From assembly GCA_051294375.1 (NCBI GenBank), contig CM119266.1, forward strand, positions 10,515,571 to 10,579,570: a stretch of 64,000 nucleotides of DNA. The letters are read 5' to 3'. Source of the stretch: Paraspadella gotoi (taxonomy: Eukaryota > Chaetognatha). Every line of letters starts with the position of its first letter. Within the stretch, counting starts at the first letter, position 1. Below are positions 1 to 23,035 of the stretch, in pieces. The notes below the pieces were generated by a model that worked only from the letters and a program-made list of their open reading frames with translations, was not told the origin of the DNA and ran no database searches. The position numbers and the translations under genes are program-made.

Positions 1-112
1 AAAATTTTTAATTAAAATCAAATTTCACGACGGAGCTCAAGATGTGTTTTATTTGCATTTTAATAATTTTTAGTTTAATTTTAAAATATTTTAATTAGTA
101 TATTTTATTCAG

Positions 113-304
113 GCGCCAGCCCACATCGAACTACTCACCAAGCTGGGATGGATGGTCGGACATCGCTGTCTCATAGAAGTTAATCGGCATGGAGCACTCG
201 GCACGTGCCAAACGGATCAGCGATGGATCTACTTAATCATCATCGCATCGCTATCGCTTGCCATGGCGCTTCTCGCCATTCGATGGGTCATCCGCAAATT
301 CTAA
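113..304 (+). CDS. C-terminal exon of a single-pass membrane protein (partial, 5' outside window)
   Basis: A good acceptor (TTTTATTCAG) at 103-112 opens a 63-codon frame ending in TAA at 302-304. The last third is a hydrophobic segment (IYLIIIASLSLAMALLAI) followed by the basic tail RWVIRKF, the usual layout of a C-terminal membrane anchor with a short cytoplasmic end. The part before it contains two Cys residues (GHRCL, GTCQT). There is no start codon, so the rest of the protein lies left of the window. A donor-like GTAAGC follows the stop at 313. I do not recognise the family. Its convergent orientation to the broken SGNH gene suggests that both could belong to one mobile or viral-like element, but that is inference. 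Confidence 0.4.
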   Translation, partial: APAHIELLTKLGWMVGHRCLIEVNRHGALGTCQTDQRWIYLIIIASLSLAMALLAIRWVIRKF

Positions 305-740
305 TATTGTGGTAAGCATGAAACAACACATAACATAGAACGAAACATAGAACACAAAATAAATGTTTGGTATATATTTTAGTCAAAAGTAATCAATTAC
401 CTTATCAATTTGATATTAATTATTTGTTTTCTCTTTTTACAGTTCTAACGATGAGCTCATCTTTTTGCCTACGAGCAATTTGCTGCTGTTTACGGACAGA
501 GGCAGCAGCCTCCGTCAATCCGGGGAGCGTCACTCCCATTGCCAATCAATCGATCTCTTCGGCGGTCACCACGCCGAAAACGTCAAATTCCGTCATCGAG
601 ATCCCTTAAAGGAAACCATCTAATCAAAGCCATCAAATTTATTTTCTAAGTAAATAATTATTTTTAATAGCATTAATTCTATCAATATTGATCATCCTAA
701 TCGAATATACACATTCTCAAACGGCTCCATCTCCACCAAG
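305..740. other. Spacer with a possible small ORF
   Basis: Short convergent spacer. After an acceptor-like CTTTTTACAG at 433-442 there is a 52-codon frame from ATG 451 to 609, beginning MSSSFCLRAICCC, with an early Cys cluster and a Ser/Thr-rich tail. It could be an untranslated 3' exon of the gene on the left or a tiny peptide gene; nothing identifies it. The remainder is AT-rich. Confidence 0.25.
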
Positions 741-2205
741 TCATTCCTTGACAAAGGTGACAGTCTTCTCTCTAGCCATCACAGTAATGGTCCGAGTCGA
801 GAAGTCAGATGTCTCCAACGACTCGAATAGCCAGTTAAGAATAGTTCGCACGAGATCAGTGCCACCGGGGTTCAAATGGATCGCATCACGATTATACAGC
901 GGCGCGCATATACTATACCCAAGCGCTCTCGATAGGGTGAGACATCCGTGACGAACATGTATATGTAACGGGTGAACCGGACGTATCGATTTGTCGATAA
1001 GAAAGGATGCGTCGACAAAACTACCTCTATCAACCGTTAGCCGGGGGATAAGAGACATTGTAACAATGTGTACATTAGGATATAGGCTCCCGGCCAAAGA
1101 GACTAATTTCCGAAATTCGATCAAAAATGATTCAACAGATAAATCTTTGTCCAGATCATTTCCTCCTCCCATAATAACTATCGCCGAGAATTCACGAGTA
1201 TTTCTGCGCAGAATCTCGGCGGAAACGCCCGCCCGTGACGGACGTGGTGGTTACATCAGGGAGCTTCCCTTGCAAATGCCGCACATGGGAGTCGCCAAGG
1301 ATCCAGTAGCCTTTTGTTACTCCTAAATGGGTCGAGACCATTTTCCCCATCAACCGGTAGTAATCTGATAAGAAAAGGAAAACAAAAGGTAAATTAATGA
1401 CGGTTTATCTTTTGTTTCGTCATTGTTCCATACAAGACGGTGTCTGATCGGAGGGCCGAACAAATGATTAATCCACTCCATCGCCGCATTATGGGCGTGC
1501 CAAAACCGGAGTTCTAATGGGGTTGCACCGATGAGGAAAAACATCTCCGGTCGCACGTAGAGCAAAGAAGACATCCGACCCCCCTATGGAGGGAACATGC
1601 ATCCTCTCCACCATGATGCGTGAGAAGTAATCCACATCCAGTAAGAAGTCTGGGTGAGGGTCGAATGAACGTACTTTGCGAATGTTTTGATACATCTGAC
1701 CGTCGGAATGAATTCTATCCCAGAATCCCAGGGATGTCACCCTAACTCTGAGACGGCCCACTGCCATGTCGTCCCAGGAACGGCCAAGTCCAGTGCGGAG
1801 CGTCGCCATCTCTGAGCAACGCCCATTGTCCAGCAAAACAATGCCGAGAGCTTCGCTCGGCCACGACGAGAAGTATCTCCTCATCGCCGTGTTGTTGCAG
1901 AGGCGTAAGTCATACATCCGTTCCCAGTAATACCCAGGGGTAATCCGCATCCTGGTAATGTTAATGGCCGACTCTGTGGTCAGCATCGAGTCCATAAGCC
2001 TCGAGATGGGAAACCCATGGCACCGAACATGAGTCGGTCTGCCATTGAAACGGGTCAGGATGAACTGGGCGTAGACTTCCCTTGACGCATAGAACGACTC
2101 TATCAAATTCATAGAGCCGGTGTATTGAAACGGAAGCGTAATTCGTAAAAATATCCGCTGATTATCGATATGATAAAAATAAAATTCGAAATAACTTCGA
2201 AACAT
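741..2205 (-). pseudogene. Frame-broken SGNH/GDSL-hydrolase-like gene, probably from a mobile element
   Basis: Read on the minus strand, open frames follow each other: 2205-1489, 1574-1350, about 1411-1200 and about 1255-741. Each handover needs a frame change. The third frame carries WILGDSHVRHL, the block I nucleophile motif of SGNH hydrolases. The fourth carries IVIMGGGNDL (block III) and, near its end, DAIHLNPGG (block V, with the catalytic Asp and His). So all the catalytic blocks are present in order but not in one frame. The upstream 238-residue part resembles nothing I know. SGNH domains are known in ORFs of some CR1-like LINEs and some tyrosine-recombinase retroelements, and the tandem arrays just upstream fit a mobile origin. 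The breaks could be decay or sequencing indels, since other parts of this scaffold show indels. Confidence 0.5.
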
Positions 2206-2598
2206 ATCAAAATTAGACGAAAATTTGTATGATGAAAAAAAACGACATATAAATTTCAGTCACGTAAAAGACGACATTTATGCTGCGAAAAGTAGGAAAA
2301 TTCGATTATTATTGAATTTGGCGAGTAATCCATGTAGGTCGTCGCTCCGGCAAGTAGAAAAAATCCAAATCTCCGGCCGATGAAATAGCGATATCAAGAA
2401 CGCAAAATTAACTCGTAAAATAAAAATATGTATTTTAGTAAGAAATACCCAATAGCCCGCCCGTAACTCCACAAACGGGTCTATCATTAACGGGTATGAG
2501 AATCCTAAAAAACAGAGACGTGGTCACGCATCTCTATATAGAATCGACATATGTCAATCTATTATTTTTAATCCTCAAATGAGGTAATTTTGACATTA

Positions 2599-2704
2599 TC
2601 CCAGCTTAATGGGCCTCCGTCATTTGCAGAGGCAAATGGTCCCAGCTTAATGGGCCTCCGTCACTTGCAGAGGCAAATGGTCCCAGCTTAATGGGCCTCC
2701 GTCA
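2599..2704. repeat. 41-bp tandem repeat, about 2.6 copies
   Basis: Units start at 2599, 2640 and 2681 with TCCCAGCTTAATGGGCCTCC. Each full unit contains CA(T/C)TTGC-AGAG-GCAAATG, a short perfect or near-perfect hairpin. The array lies upstream of the minus-strand SGNH gene. Confidence 0.85.
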
Positions 2705-2869
2705 ATCAACATTTGTCATAGCAAATGCAAGGAAGCGAAAACGATTTATTATTAAAACGACCACATGCGGTAAAAAGTGCGCAAAAAAAAAGTTTGACGC
2801 TATGTGGCGAATTCCATATTATTTCATGGTAATTCTTTAACGGGGTTCATTGGTTTTTACGTCGCCAAG

Positions 2870-2985
2870 GACGGCAGTTATGAGGCTCAACGCTGAGCAG
2901 GAGTTTTTCGTCTACATTGCAGACGGCAGTTATAGGGCTCACCGCTGAGCTGGAGTTTTTCGTCTACTCCGCAGACGGCAAAGTG
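2870..2985. repeat. 52-bp tandem repeat, about 2.2 copies
   Basis: Units start at 2870, 2922 and 2974 with GACGGCA. The core GCTCA-N4-TGAGC can form a hairpin. The loop differs between units (ACGC, CCGC) while the stem is kept. Confidence 0.85.
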
Positions 2986-3014
2986 TCGAGCCCCTGTAAG
3001 CTAAAGCTCCCCAC

Positions 3015-3075
3015 CCACCCACGCGGATGACAAGGACCCGTCAAGATGCTCGTTTTACATCCACCCACGCGGATG
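3015..3075. repeat. Direct repeat of CCACCCACGCGGATG
   Basis: The 15-mer occurs at 3015-3029 and 3061-3075, 46 bp apart. It is the third repeat module in a 500-bp stretch. Confidence 0.8.
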
Positions 3076-3669
3076 TGAGGGAGAGTGGAAATTAAACACC
3101 CCACTTAGATAATATTTATCTTACTCTTAGTTACCGTTATCATAATAAACCATATTAGCTCATGAATAACCCGCACCACATCCCCACTTAAGGTAGCAGT
3201 AGCAACAAGGCCGATGCCACCATGTCATCTTTATTACTAGCTCCTGTAATAACTGACAAATCTATTTAGCCTAATATATTAAAAGAGGATTGAGTATTCA
3301 TTATGATTATACGTAAAACAAAAGAAATAAAACGGGAGAGAATTACAAATCGTTACTCGGCCAAAATCATGACTGAAGAATTACAAGCGATCGAGAACTA
3401 AAAAGCGTTTTGTTTACAATTCAGCGAAGGCCAATACTTTTGTAAATAAAGAACGAGACCGAAACGAGAACAACAACCTCTTTAATATTCTGACACTTCT
3501 GAAGGCACTGCCGAAGGGCGTTGATGAGGACTGAATGAGAGAAATAGAAAAAGGTCATAACTATGTCAATGATTAATCAATTAATTAATAAAATAAACAA
3601 ATTCTGGAAAAAAATTGTGGTTGTCGTAATCCCGAATTTATTAGGATTTAGGGGAAATCTGGGACTCAC

Positions 3670-3779
3670 CATTCAGGATCAAGGCACCTATTGTGCCCCA
3701 AACGCCGGCGATGATGCCCGCTTGGCGGCGGAAATCCTTCTTAAAGTTCTCCAGGAGGGCGTCATACTGCTTTGCTGTT
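3670..3779 (-). CDS. Exon fragment next to an assembly gap (unidentified)
   Basis: The minus strand from the gap edge reads TAKQYDALLENFKKDFRRQ, then a hydrophobic run AGIIAGVWGTIGALILN, ending at a consensus donor (AATG|gtgagt, plus-strand 3668-3669). The base composition is GC-richer than its surroundings and the frame is clean. The 5' side is lost in the gap. The basic-then-hydrophobic pattern suggests entry into a membrane segment. I do not recognise the protein. Confidence 0.4.
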
Positions 3780-3879
3780 NNNNNNNNNNNNNNNNNNNNN
3801 NNNNNNNNNNNNNNNNNNNNNNNNNNNNNNNNNNNNNNNNNNNNNNNNNNNNNNNNNNNNNNNNNNNNNNNNNNNNNNN
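3780..3879. other. Assembly gap (100 N)
   Basis: A run of 100 N, a standard unknown-size scaffold gap. Confidence 0.99.
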
Positions 3880-6092
3880 GCCACAACACAAATTGGGCCG
3901 AACTAAGGATTGGTTAGAAGCATCTCCACCCGTTTCTAATGATAAAATAGTACCACTTTGGCAACTTTTAGCAAAAAAAATTATGTCCATTTTTGTCCAT
4001 TTTTACTTACGACTTCTGATTTGAATGCCAAGGAAAGTTAAGAAAAATTTTTACTTTGGAAATCCGTTCTTCCTTATCTTCTTTATCCCTGGGTAAATTT
4101 ATTTGCTTAAATCATTTACAGTTTGCCTATGAATTAATTTTAAAGTTAACAAGTCAAAAAGTTGCAGTTTCAGTCCTTATATTAATTTGTTAAACAAAAA
4201 TAATTCAAATTAGTTTAAATTAACAGAAAATATAGCTTATTGAATAAGCTTTTAACACCTACGAAATTTTAAAAAAAATTTTTTTATTTAGCCACAAATA
4301 ATTTTTAAAGACAACTTTTAATTTGTGACTTTTTGTGACTTGCATTTATTTTTGATAAAGAGAATATTTTCAACTCATTTATTAGTTTTAAAAGATGGGG
4401 TACTTACTGACATTTATAAAACAAAAAAACCGCATCATTTTAACCCAATGGAAAGCGTCAGGACTTGTTTTTTCTCAGAATCGACAGATTTTGTGGAAAA
4501 TATTTTCTGCAAAATCTTTTCGATTTACTAAATCTGCCAGGCAACCAAAATTGAAATAAATCTTCTGTTACCGTTAATTTTCTTTCTTATAATGCATATA
4601 AAGATTTTTTTTGATTTGGCTCAATGTAAACATAGTGAGAAGAAAGAGAAAAGGGAGAACAAGAAAAGGAGAAGGGAGAGATTGAAAGAGGGGGAGAAAG
4701 GCAAAAAAGAAGGCAAATGGCGAAAAAAAAAGTGAAACAAATGTAAGGTGGGAAAAGAGGGAAAAATTGAAAGAAAAAGAGGGGAAAAGAAAGGGAAAGA
4801 GAGAAGAAGAGAAAAAAGGCGAGGAAAGTGCAAAAATGGCAGAAAAAGGTAGGGGCTAAAAAAATGGTAAGTGAAGCGTGAGAAGTAAGGGAAGAAAGAG
4901 GAAGAGAAAAATATAAAGAAAGAGAAGAAAAGAGGTGAAGAAAAATAATCAGGAAAAGCGTATGAAGGAAAAAAAATTGTAACAGATAATGTGGTGTCTT
5001 GCCTAAAAACTTTTATGTAAGTGAAAGACGTGAAGATTCTTATGAGGAATTCGATCTTTAAAAATCATCTGTACCATAAAAATTCAAGCATACTTTTTTC
5101 TAAAATGAAGCAGTTAATGAGATTAGATTGACAAGCATTGAAGAAATCATGTCTTACCGTATTTTTAACTCATAGAAATTTACATGGGAAGTTCTAAGTG
5201 ATAAGAAGGAGATAACTTGAGACTACCGTTTTTATAAATGAAGAAAGCTTCGTACTAACCAATGAGATCAAGAAATATGGTAATTTTTGAAGTTCAGATT
5301 TCGTTGTCTAAAGAAGGCTGAACCATAATGATTTTATTTTATTCTAAACCTAAATTTTTTGTTGCTGGAGTATGTCATTAAATTTCAACATTAATAAACT
5401 TAATATCTTCCCTCGATGACGACGACGATGACTGATTGATTGATTTATGGCAAATAATAATAATGCTAGATGATTGTTCATAAATAATTATTCGCCCATC
5501 TCAAGTCGTTCTTCCTTTAATCTCTCTGAAGAGTTATGTATTATATTATGCAAATAATTTCACCATAAGTAAACATTGTTTTACATAAAGTGTTCTTATT
5601 CAACAATTTAGGATTAGCTAAAAAAACCGAAATTATTTTTAGCTACTGAAGTATTGATGTAACGTTCATACAGCAAGCAAACAAACCATTAACCAATAAT
5701 GATACAAAGCCCTCAAAATCCATATAATCTGTAAAGAATGTAGCTCTGGTTTTATGTATCATTTTTTTACTAAAAGGTCGGAGACGATTTAAATTTTAGG
5801 CCTAAAAGATTAATTTCGAGATAACTGATTAGATCGTGTGAGTTTAGTCATTGATCCTTCGATCAAAAAAAATTTAACTCGAAAAATTGTTATCAGTATC
5901 AGCGCGTCGTAGAAGAAAGTCGTAAAATAATCAAATCAATCCACCAAGAAAATTAAAAAAAAAAGAATAGTTTTAAAAATTTAATTATTTCAAACAAATT
6001 ATTAGATTATTTGATTATTAGATTCGCCCGTTCGGCGATATTTTGTTGTTTTTTTTTTCTCTCTCTCTCTTTGTGGCATTTAATCCGCCGAG
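3880..6092. other. AT-rich intergenic region with a purine-rich tract
   Basis: No supported exon. 4636-4985 is almost purely purine on the plus strand (GA-rich, irregular), and frames across it are low-complexity artefacts. A pyrimidine tract (TTTTTTCTCTCTCTCTCTTT) lies just before the MICAL-like start codon. Confidence 0.6.
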
Positions 6093-9000
6093 ATGGCTTA
6101 CCAATCTCGGGCCCACGGGGCCGAAAAGATTCGTCGCCTCCAAGATTGGGCGCGGGACGTGACTTCCGGTTATCGTGGCGTCGACGTGAGGAACATGACG
6201 ACGTCTTGGCGAGACGGCCTCGCCTTTTGCGCGATTCTTCACTATTACTGCCCCAATTTGATCGATTTCGACAGCCTCAGGTGGAAGAGAATTATTGAAA
6301 TTATGATATCTAAAAGTCAGGATGATTATTTAAAATACCTAGTATGTAAACTGACGAATTTTTAATTTGTTGAAAAATTTAGCTATTAGTGGTTAAAGAA
6401 TTCAAATAGTATACTACTGAAGAAGGTTGTTTTATTGATTTTACCAATGTCAATAAGAGGGAAAGACCGATTCATATGTTTTTTAAGTTAAATTTTTAAT
6501 GTTCAAGAAAGAGAAAGATCGAGGAGAAAAAAATCTCGTTGCTTGGTAACCTTCGTAGATACAATTATTTCCCGACAACAGTGAATTGATTTAATTGATT
6601 ATCCGGTATCGTTTCATTAGTTAACAACAGTAAGTTGACGCAGAGTTGAAGGAATACGTCAGTTTCCCTTGACCTCCACCATCCAAAGGCCCGAGGACAT
6701 CGCGGAGAACAACGACTTGGCCTTCGGCGTCGCTGAAGACCAATTGGGGATCCCCGCGCTGCTCGACGCCGAGGACATGGTCAACTACGCCGTACCAGAC
6801 AAACTCTGCGTCATCACTTACGTCTCGCAGGTTGTTGTTGTCTTTATGATTGGATGTCGTTGTCGCTGTTGCGATAGAAAGACAGCTGGTGATGCTCTGC
6901 CGGATTATAAGACGACGTGTCCGTCCCACAGGTTATAATGACAACCTCTTTGCTTTTCTGTCTGTAGTTTATTTTAACAAAATTTGAACCGAGATTGTTC
7001 AGGAACTGAGAAATGCATACATCAGAGTGATCAAACATCTACGGTACTAGGGAACCTGGATCATACTGTTTTGTATTGTGAAGGATGCTGCTCAATTCAT
7101 TGGTTCGATTTAATTGTCCGCATCCCACTTGCATACGCGCAGTACTACGCCTATTTCCGCAACAAAGTTCCCGGCAGCGTCGGCGACGGCGGAAAATCGC
7201 GGACGGAGGGTTTGAACCTCCTTCGCCCTTCGACTTCCAAGCCGAAGCCGAGCACCTCCAACACCTCGTTGACGTCCGGAGCTAAGAAGCGCGACGGTTG
7301 TGGAGTCTGCGGGAAGAAGGTCTTCATCGTGGAACGAGTCTCTCGCGAAGGCCGTATATTCCACCGGGTGTGCCTGAAGGCCAGTTTGGGTCGCTCCGAG
7401 AGTCGAGAACGGCTAGAGGAGGGGGCGAAGGTGCCGACGGTGTCCAGGGACGAGAACGTCGGCGGCGTCGACAAGGAGCGCCGAACGGGTTACGTGGGGA
7501 AATTCGATAAACCGACGCCGGCTCCGAGGAAGATAGACAAAGAGGCGAAGAAAGAAACGGCATTGAAATCTGGCGAAGATGGAAGGGAAAAAAGCGAAGT
7601 AAACAAGATAGGGGAAGTCAAAAAGGAAAAGCCCAACATCCTCAAATGGCTGCAGCAGAAATCCGAAGACCGCGACGACGACGACAAGACGACGGAGTCG
7701 AAAAAGACGACCACAACGACGACGACGATGAGCGACTGGCAAACGAAGCAATCCAAATATCTCGGTCTCAACGCCGACGAAAAAGATTTAGAACAAAAGA
7801 ACGCCATGTCGACGACGACGACGACGCCGCGGCCTCCGCTGTCACCCTCCAACTTTTTCACCGGCCGAGAGAAGGCGCTGTCCCGCGTGAGAGAGGAATC
7901 GGAAGTTGACGCACCTCCTCCACTTCCTTCCTCTCCTCCTCCTTCCGAGGATTCCCCGAGTTTGTCTTCAAGACCCTCAGCCTCATTCGCCTCCTCTTCC
8001 TACGTGTCCGCCTCTAACGGAAGCTACGGCGCCGCCGCGTCTTCCGCGTCGGCGACGCCGATTTCGGGGACTCGTCTGCCGGCCCCGCTGCTGCATTCGA
8101 CGCCGACGACGACGAACTCGGCGCCTAATTCTTTGACGCGCGGCGCCGTGGCCAGCGGCGCCGGAAGCGGGGGAGCCGGATTGAAAGTCGGCTCGTTGGG
8201 ATCGAGAAGGTCGGCCGAGGGGCGAGGAGGAGGAGGAGGAGGAGGCGATCGAGCGGCGACCGAAAGTCGAGTTTCCATCGAATCAGGAGGGAGCGATTCA
8301 ACGGCTTACTTTACGCCGACGACGACGTCGCTCAGGTGGGATGATTCGATTGATTGAATGATTGATTGCTTACTTGCTTGATTGATTGATTGAGTGATAT
8401 AATCGATTGAGTGCTATGAATATTAATTTATTGGTAAATTTATTGATTGATCTATTGATTAATTGACGTAATGTTTGCTCGATTAATTTGTGATTTTTGA
8501 TTGATTTTTAAATTTTGACTGATTTTATTAGCTTTTAATGATTGTTTGATTGATTGAATGCCGGTCGTTCCTGTCGTTTCAGATCCAACACCTCTCAAGA
8601 TTCTAGATTAGCGGATCCGAACCGGAAACCGTACAAGGCGCCCACGCCGCCGGTCAAAAAGAGACTCATTAGGTGAATGGGGCCAAATCAAGATGTAAAG
8701 AAGAATCTCATCCGTTTATTAAACTTCTTCCTCTGTAATCTTATAATCTTATGAAAATATATATCATTTTAAATTATTTTTCGTGTACCTCTCTTCGCAG
8801 CGATTGTTGAGGGTAGGTGAATGACATTGAAGGCCTCAACGCCTGTTCCAACTGGCATTAGTAGTTAATTTTTGTTCAGTAAGTATAATTAATCAGGCTT
8901 TTTCTTTGAGCAAATAAACCGAAATTTCATCCATGTACTTCTGTACATCAGTTTCCTCCATGAATTATTTTAAACGGCAAAGCGGAAAATAGATTCGTAG

Positions 9001-10883
9001 TTTTGATTTTTTTTAATTTTTAAAAAGTATTAATAGCTTTTGTTGTCTAACACTTTACATTAGAAAACTAACGTATAGATTCAACGATTGTCATATGCAA
9101 ATGATATTAAACGACATTCTCTCTCTGGCAGAGCCTCGTCGAATTGGATGGAGCCTTCCGCCATCTCCGACGAACTGGCGGCCATCGACTCTCGCCAGGA
9201 GGAGTTGGAGGAGCGAGGTGTCGAGTTGGAGAAAAGGCTGAGGAGATCGGAGAACCTCGAGATCGATAACAACCAAGTCTGGGCAGAATGGTGGGCGTGG
9301 CCGTTGGCGAAGGGGAGGGGAGGGGATTATCGGATAAGCAATCAAATGTGCACTTTGAGAGATTTCAATATAAACTTTAATAACTCTTTATTAACTCTTT
9401 GACTCAAGATTGTCGACTTATATTGCAAAATGAAACCAAAACCTTTTTTTCGTCAGGTTTACGCTCGTCAACGAGAAGAACAAACTATTCCGCCGCGAGA
9501 CTGAGCTTTATCACACGCGTCGCATGCAGGAGTTGGAAGATTTACACGCGGATCTTGAACAGCAGTACAGGTCAGAATCATTTATACTTTTTAATTTTCT
9601 TATTTTAAAGGAGTACTTATGTATAGATTCGGATGAAATTTTTGAGTTGAACTTAAAATTCCGCTTTGGATTAAATTAATTAATAATCAAGATTAAAATA
9701 ATCAAGTTGATTCAATCAATAGAACAATAATATAAATATAATAAATCTATCAATGGTTTAATCAAGTGATTAAATTAAATTGAAATTCTGAATAAAACAA
9801 ATTAATATTCTAACTGTTTTAACTTGTTATCCTACCCTATCTTAATATCCACCTATTAAATTCCTCCCTTCCTCCCCAGGACCCTCCTCCTCCGCCCCGA
9901 AGCCTCCAAAACCCCCGGCGATCGATTGGCGGAGAAGAAGATCCTCAAGGAGATCGTGGATGTCGTGGAGAAGCGGAACCACGTGGTCGAGTTGGTGGAG
10001 CAGGATCGGAGGAGGGAGCGGGCGGAGGACGAGAGTATTAAGGTGGAAGTGGATGCGGTGTAGAGGGTTGAAGGGGGCGCTTCATAAGTGGGTTTATATG
10101 GGTGGGATGGATGATATGATATTTTAAAATAAATTTATTGATAATATTTGATCAAATAAAATAGATAAATATATAAATAAATAATTAAAGTATTAAATGA
10201 ATGAATAATGAATTATTTAATAATAAAACAAGTAAAGAAATAAAAGAATGAATCAATGAATAAATGACTTGAGGAATGAACGACGTCTTCTGGAATAATT
10301 TCCCCATTCCTTCAAGGCCATGATGGAGCTCAAGGGGCTTCACTTTCTCCTTCCCGACGAACCAACGCCGCCCGCGTCCCCGTCGGCGCCGACCGCGCGT
10401 CCCCGGCGCCAAAAAATCAGCGCCTCCCCTCGCTCGAGCGTCGAAGCCTCTCCGCGCGACTCCGTGGCGTCGCGGACATCGTCGGCGTCGTCTCGCGAGC
10501 GGCGTCGTTCGGGTCGGCCGACGTCCTATCACTCGGACGGCGTCGATGCCGCTTCGGTGGAAAAATCGGATCGGTGGCGCTCGTCGCAGATGTCGCTGGA
10601 ATCGGCGTCGAAACGAATCAAGACGCCGCCGGCGGTGAGGAAGAGGAGGGCGACGCAGAGGAAGAAGGAGATGGAGGAGGAGGAAGAGAGGAGGAGAAAG
10701 GAGACGGCGAAGAAGGAGAAGGAGGAGAAGAAGAGGGAGAAGGAAGAATTAAAGGAGGAGAAGAGAAAGGAGAAGGAGATGAAGAAGGAGAGGAAGAAAA
10801 GTAAAGGAGAGAAGGGAGAGGAGGAAGCGGGAGAGAGGAAGAAGAAGATCAGCATCACGAAAAAGTTTTTTAATTTGAAGTGA
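6093..10883 (+). CDS. MICAL-like protein (MICALL family), eight exons, 871 residues
   Basis: Exons: 6093-6280, 6689-6830, 7143-8335, 8583-8672, 9132-9290, 9457-9570, 9880-10042, 10317-10883. All introns are GT-AG, the phases match, and the total is 872 codons. Residues 1-115 form a calponin-homology domain ([49 protein letters not shown]). Residues 163-187 are a zinc module of LIM type (CGVC, then HRVC), but the second half of the LIM domain is missing. A long disordered part follows (Lys/Glu, poly-Thr, Pro/Ser, poly-Gly). Residues 545-690 are a bMERB coiled coil ([47 protein letters not shown]), the Rab8-family-binding module. The C-terminus is a Lys/Glu-rich tail ending KKFFNLK. The family links Rab GTPases to actin and endosomal recycling. 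It lacks the MICAL monooxygenase. A downstream ATG at 10320 is internal, because the last exon joins in phase at 10317. Confidence 0.88.
8673..9131. other. MICAL-like intron 4 with an Sm-site-bearing segment
   Basis: The intron is AT-rich except for about 8790-8880. That segment has a donor-like GGTAGGTG (8812), an AGGC-loop-GCCT hairpin and then AATTTTTG (8867-8874), a textbook Sm-site sequence. No known snRNA matches it and there is no clear 3' hairpin. An octamer on the opposite strand (ATGCAAAT at about 9096) lies downstream. Confidence 0.25.
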
Positions 10884-11262
10884 TCAAGTGAACACGTGGT
10901 TTCAGATCGATTTTTCACTTAATTTTCACGAATCGTTTGATCGGAGTTAATGTTCATTTAACGAATTTAATTTAAATAAGTTAAATCATTGACGTTTATG
11001 ACCAATGCCTATTTTTTTTATCTACAAGTACAGCTTTTTCTAGTCAGATGCGATGCGATTAGTTCCATTTCCAATTAATCATTATGCTTAAATCTGAAAG
11101 TTCATTCTGATCCCACCGATTAAGCCCGCCTATACTGATAGCGAGATATCAACTAATTTTATTTCAACGAAACTTAACTTGCGAATTTACCAAAAAAAAT
11201 CTCCCAAACCAAATCCAAAAACCGAGAAAAAAACCGACTAAACCCCAAAAAAATAATAAAAA

Positions 11263-22819
<11,557 letters not shown>

Positions 22820-23010
22820 GATCTGGCCAAATGTCAGTTCATTGTCAGTTTGTTAAATTTTATTTAATTATCCAATGATATGAATTTCTAACGAAATAAT
22901 TTTGCTTTATCTTATTTTTAAGTATAGGGCCTAGTGATAGATAAAATACCGATTATGATCGAATAAGACGTTTTTGAAAATATTCAATGACTTTGGAAAG
23001 ATCAAGGCCA
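22820..23010. other. 3' flank of the BACK-Kelch gene up to the gap
   Basis: AT-rich. No perfect AATAAA is present; AATAAG occurs at about 22962. Confidence 0.5.
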
Positions 23011-23035
23011 NNNNNNNNNNNNNNNNNNNNNNNNN
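23011..23035. other. Assembly gap (25 N)
   Basis: A run of 25 N. Its flanks are the two ends of a duplicated segment. Confidence 0.99.

Larger units (their letters stand above)
2206..3669. other. Non-coding stretch holding the three repeat modules
   Basis: Apart from the arrays at 2599-3075 it is AT-rich and I see no convincing exon. The short minus-strand frame at 2278-2487 has no supporting motif. Confidence 0.5.

Noticed and set aside
2599-3075. CRISPR array
   Set aside because: Units are head-to-tail without unique spacers, and the genome is eukaryotic.
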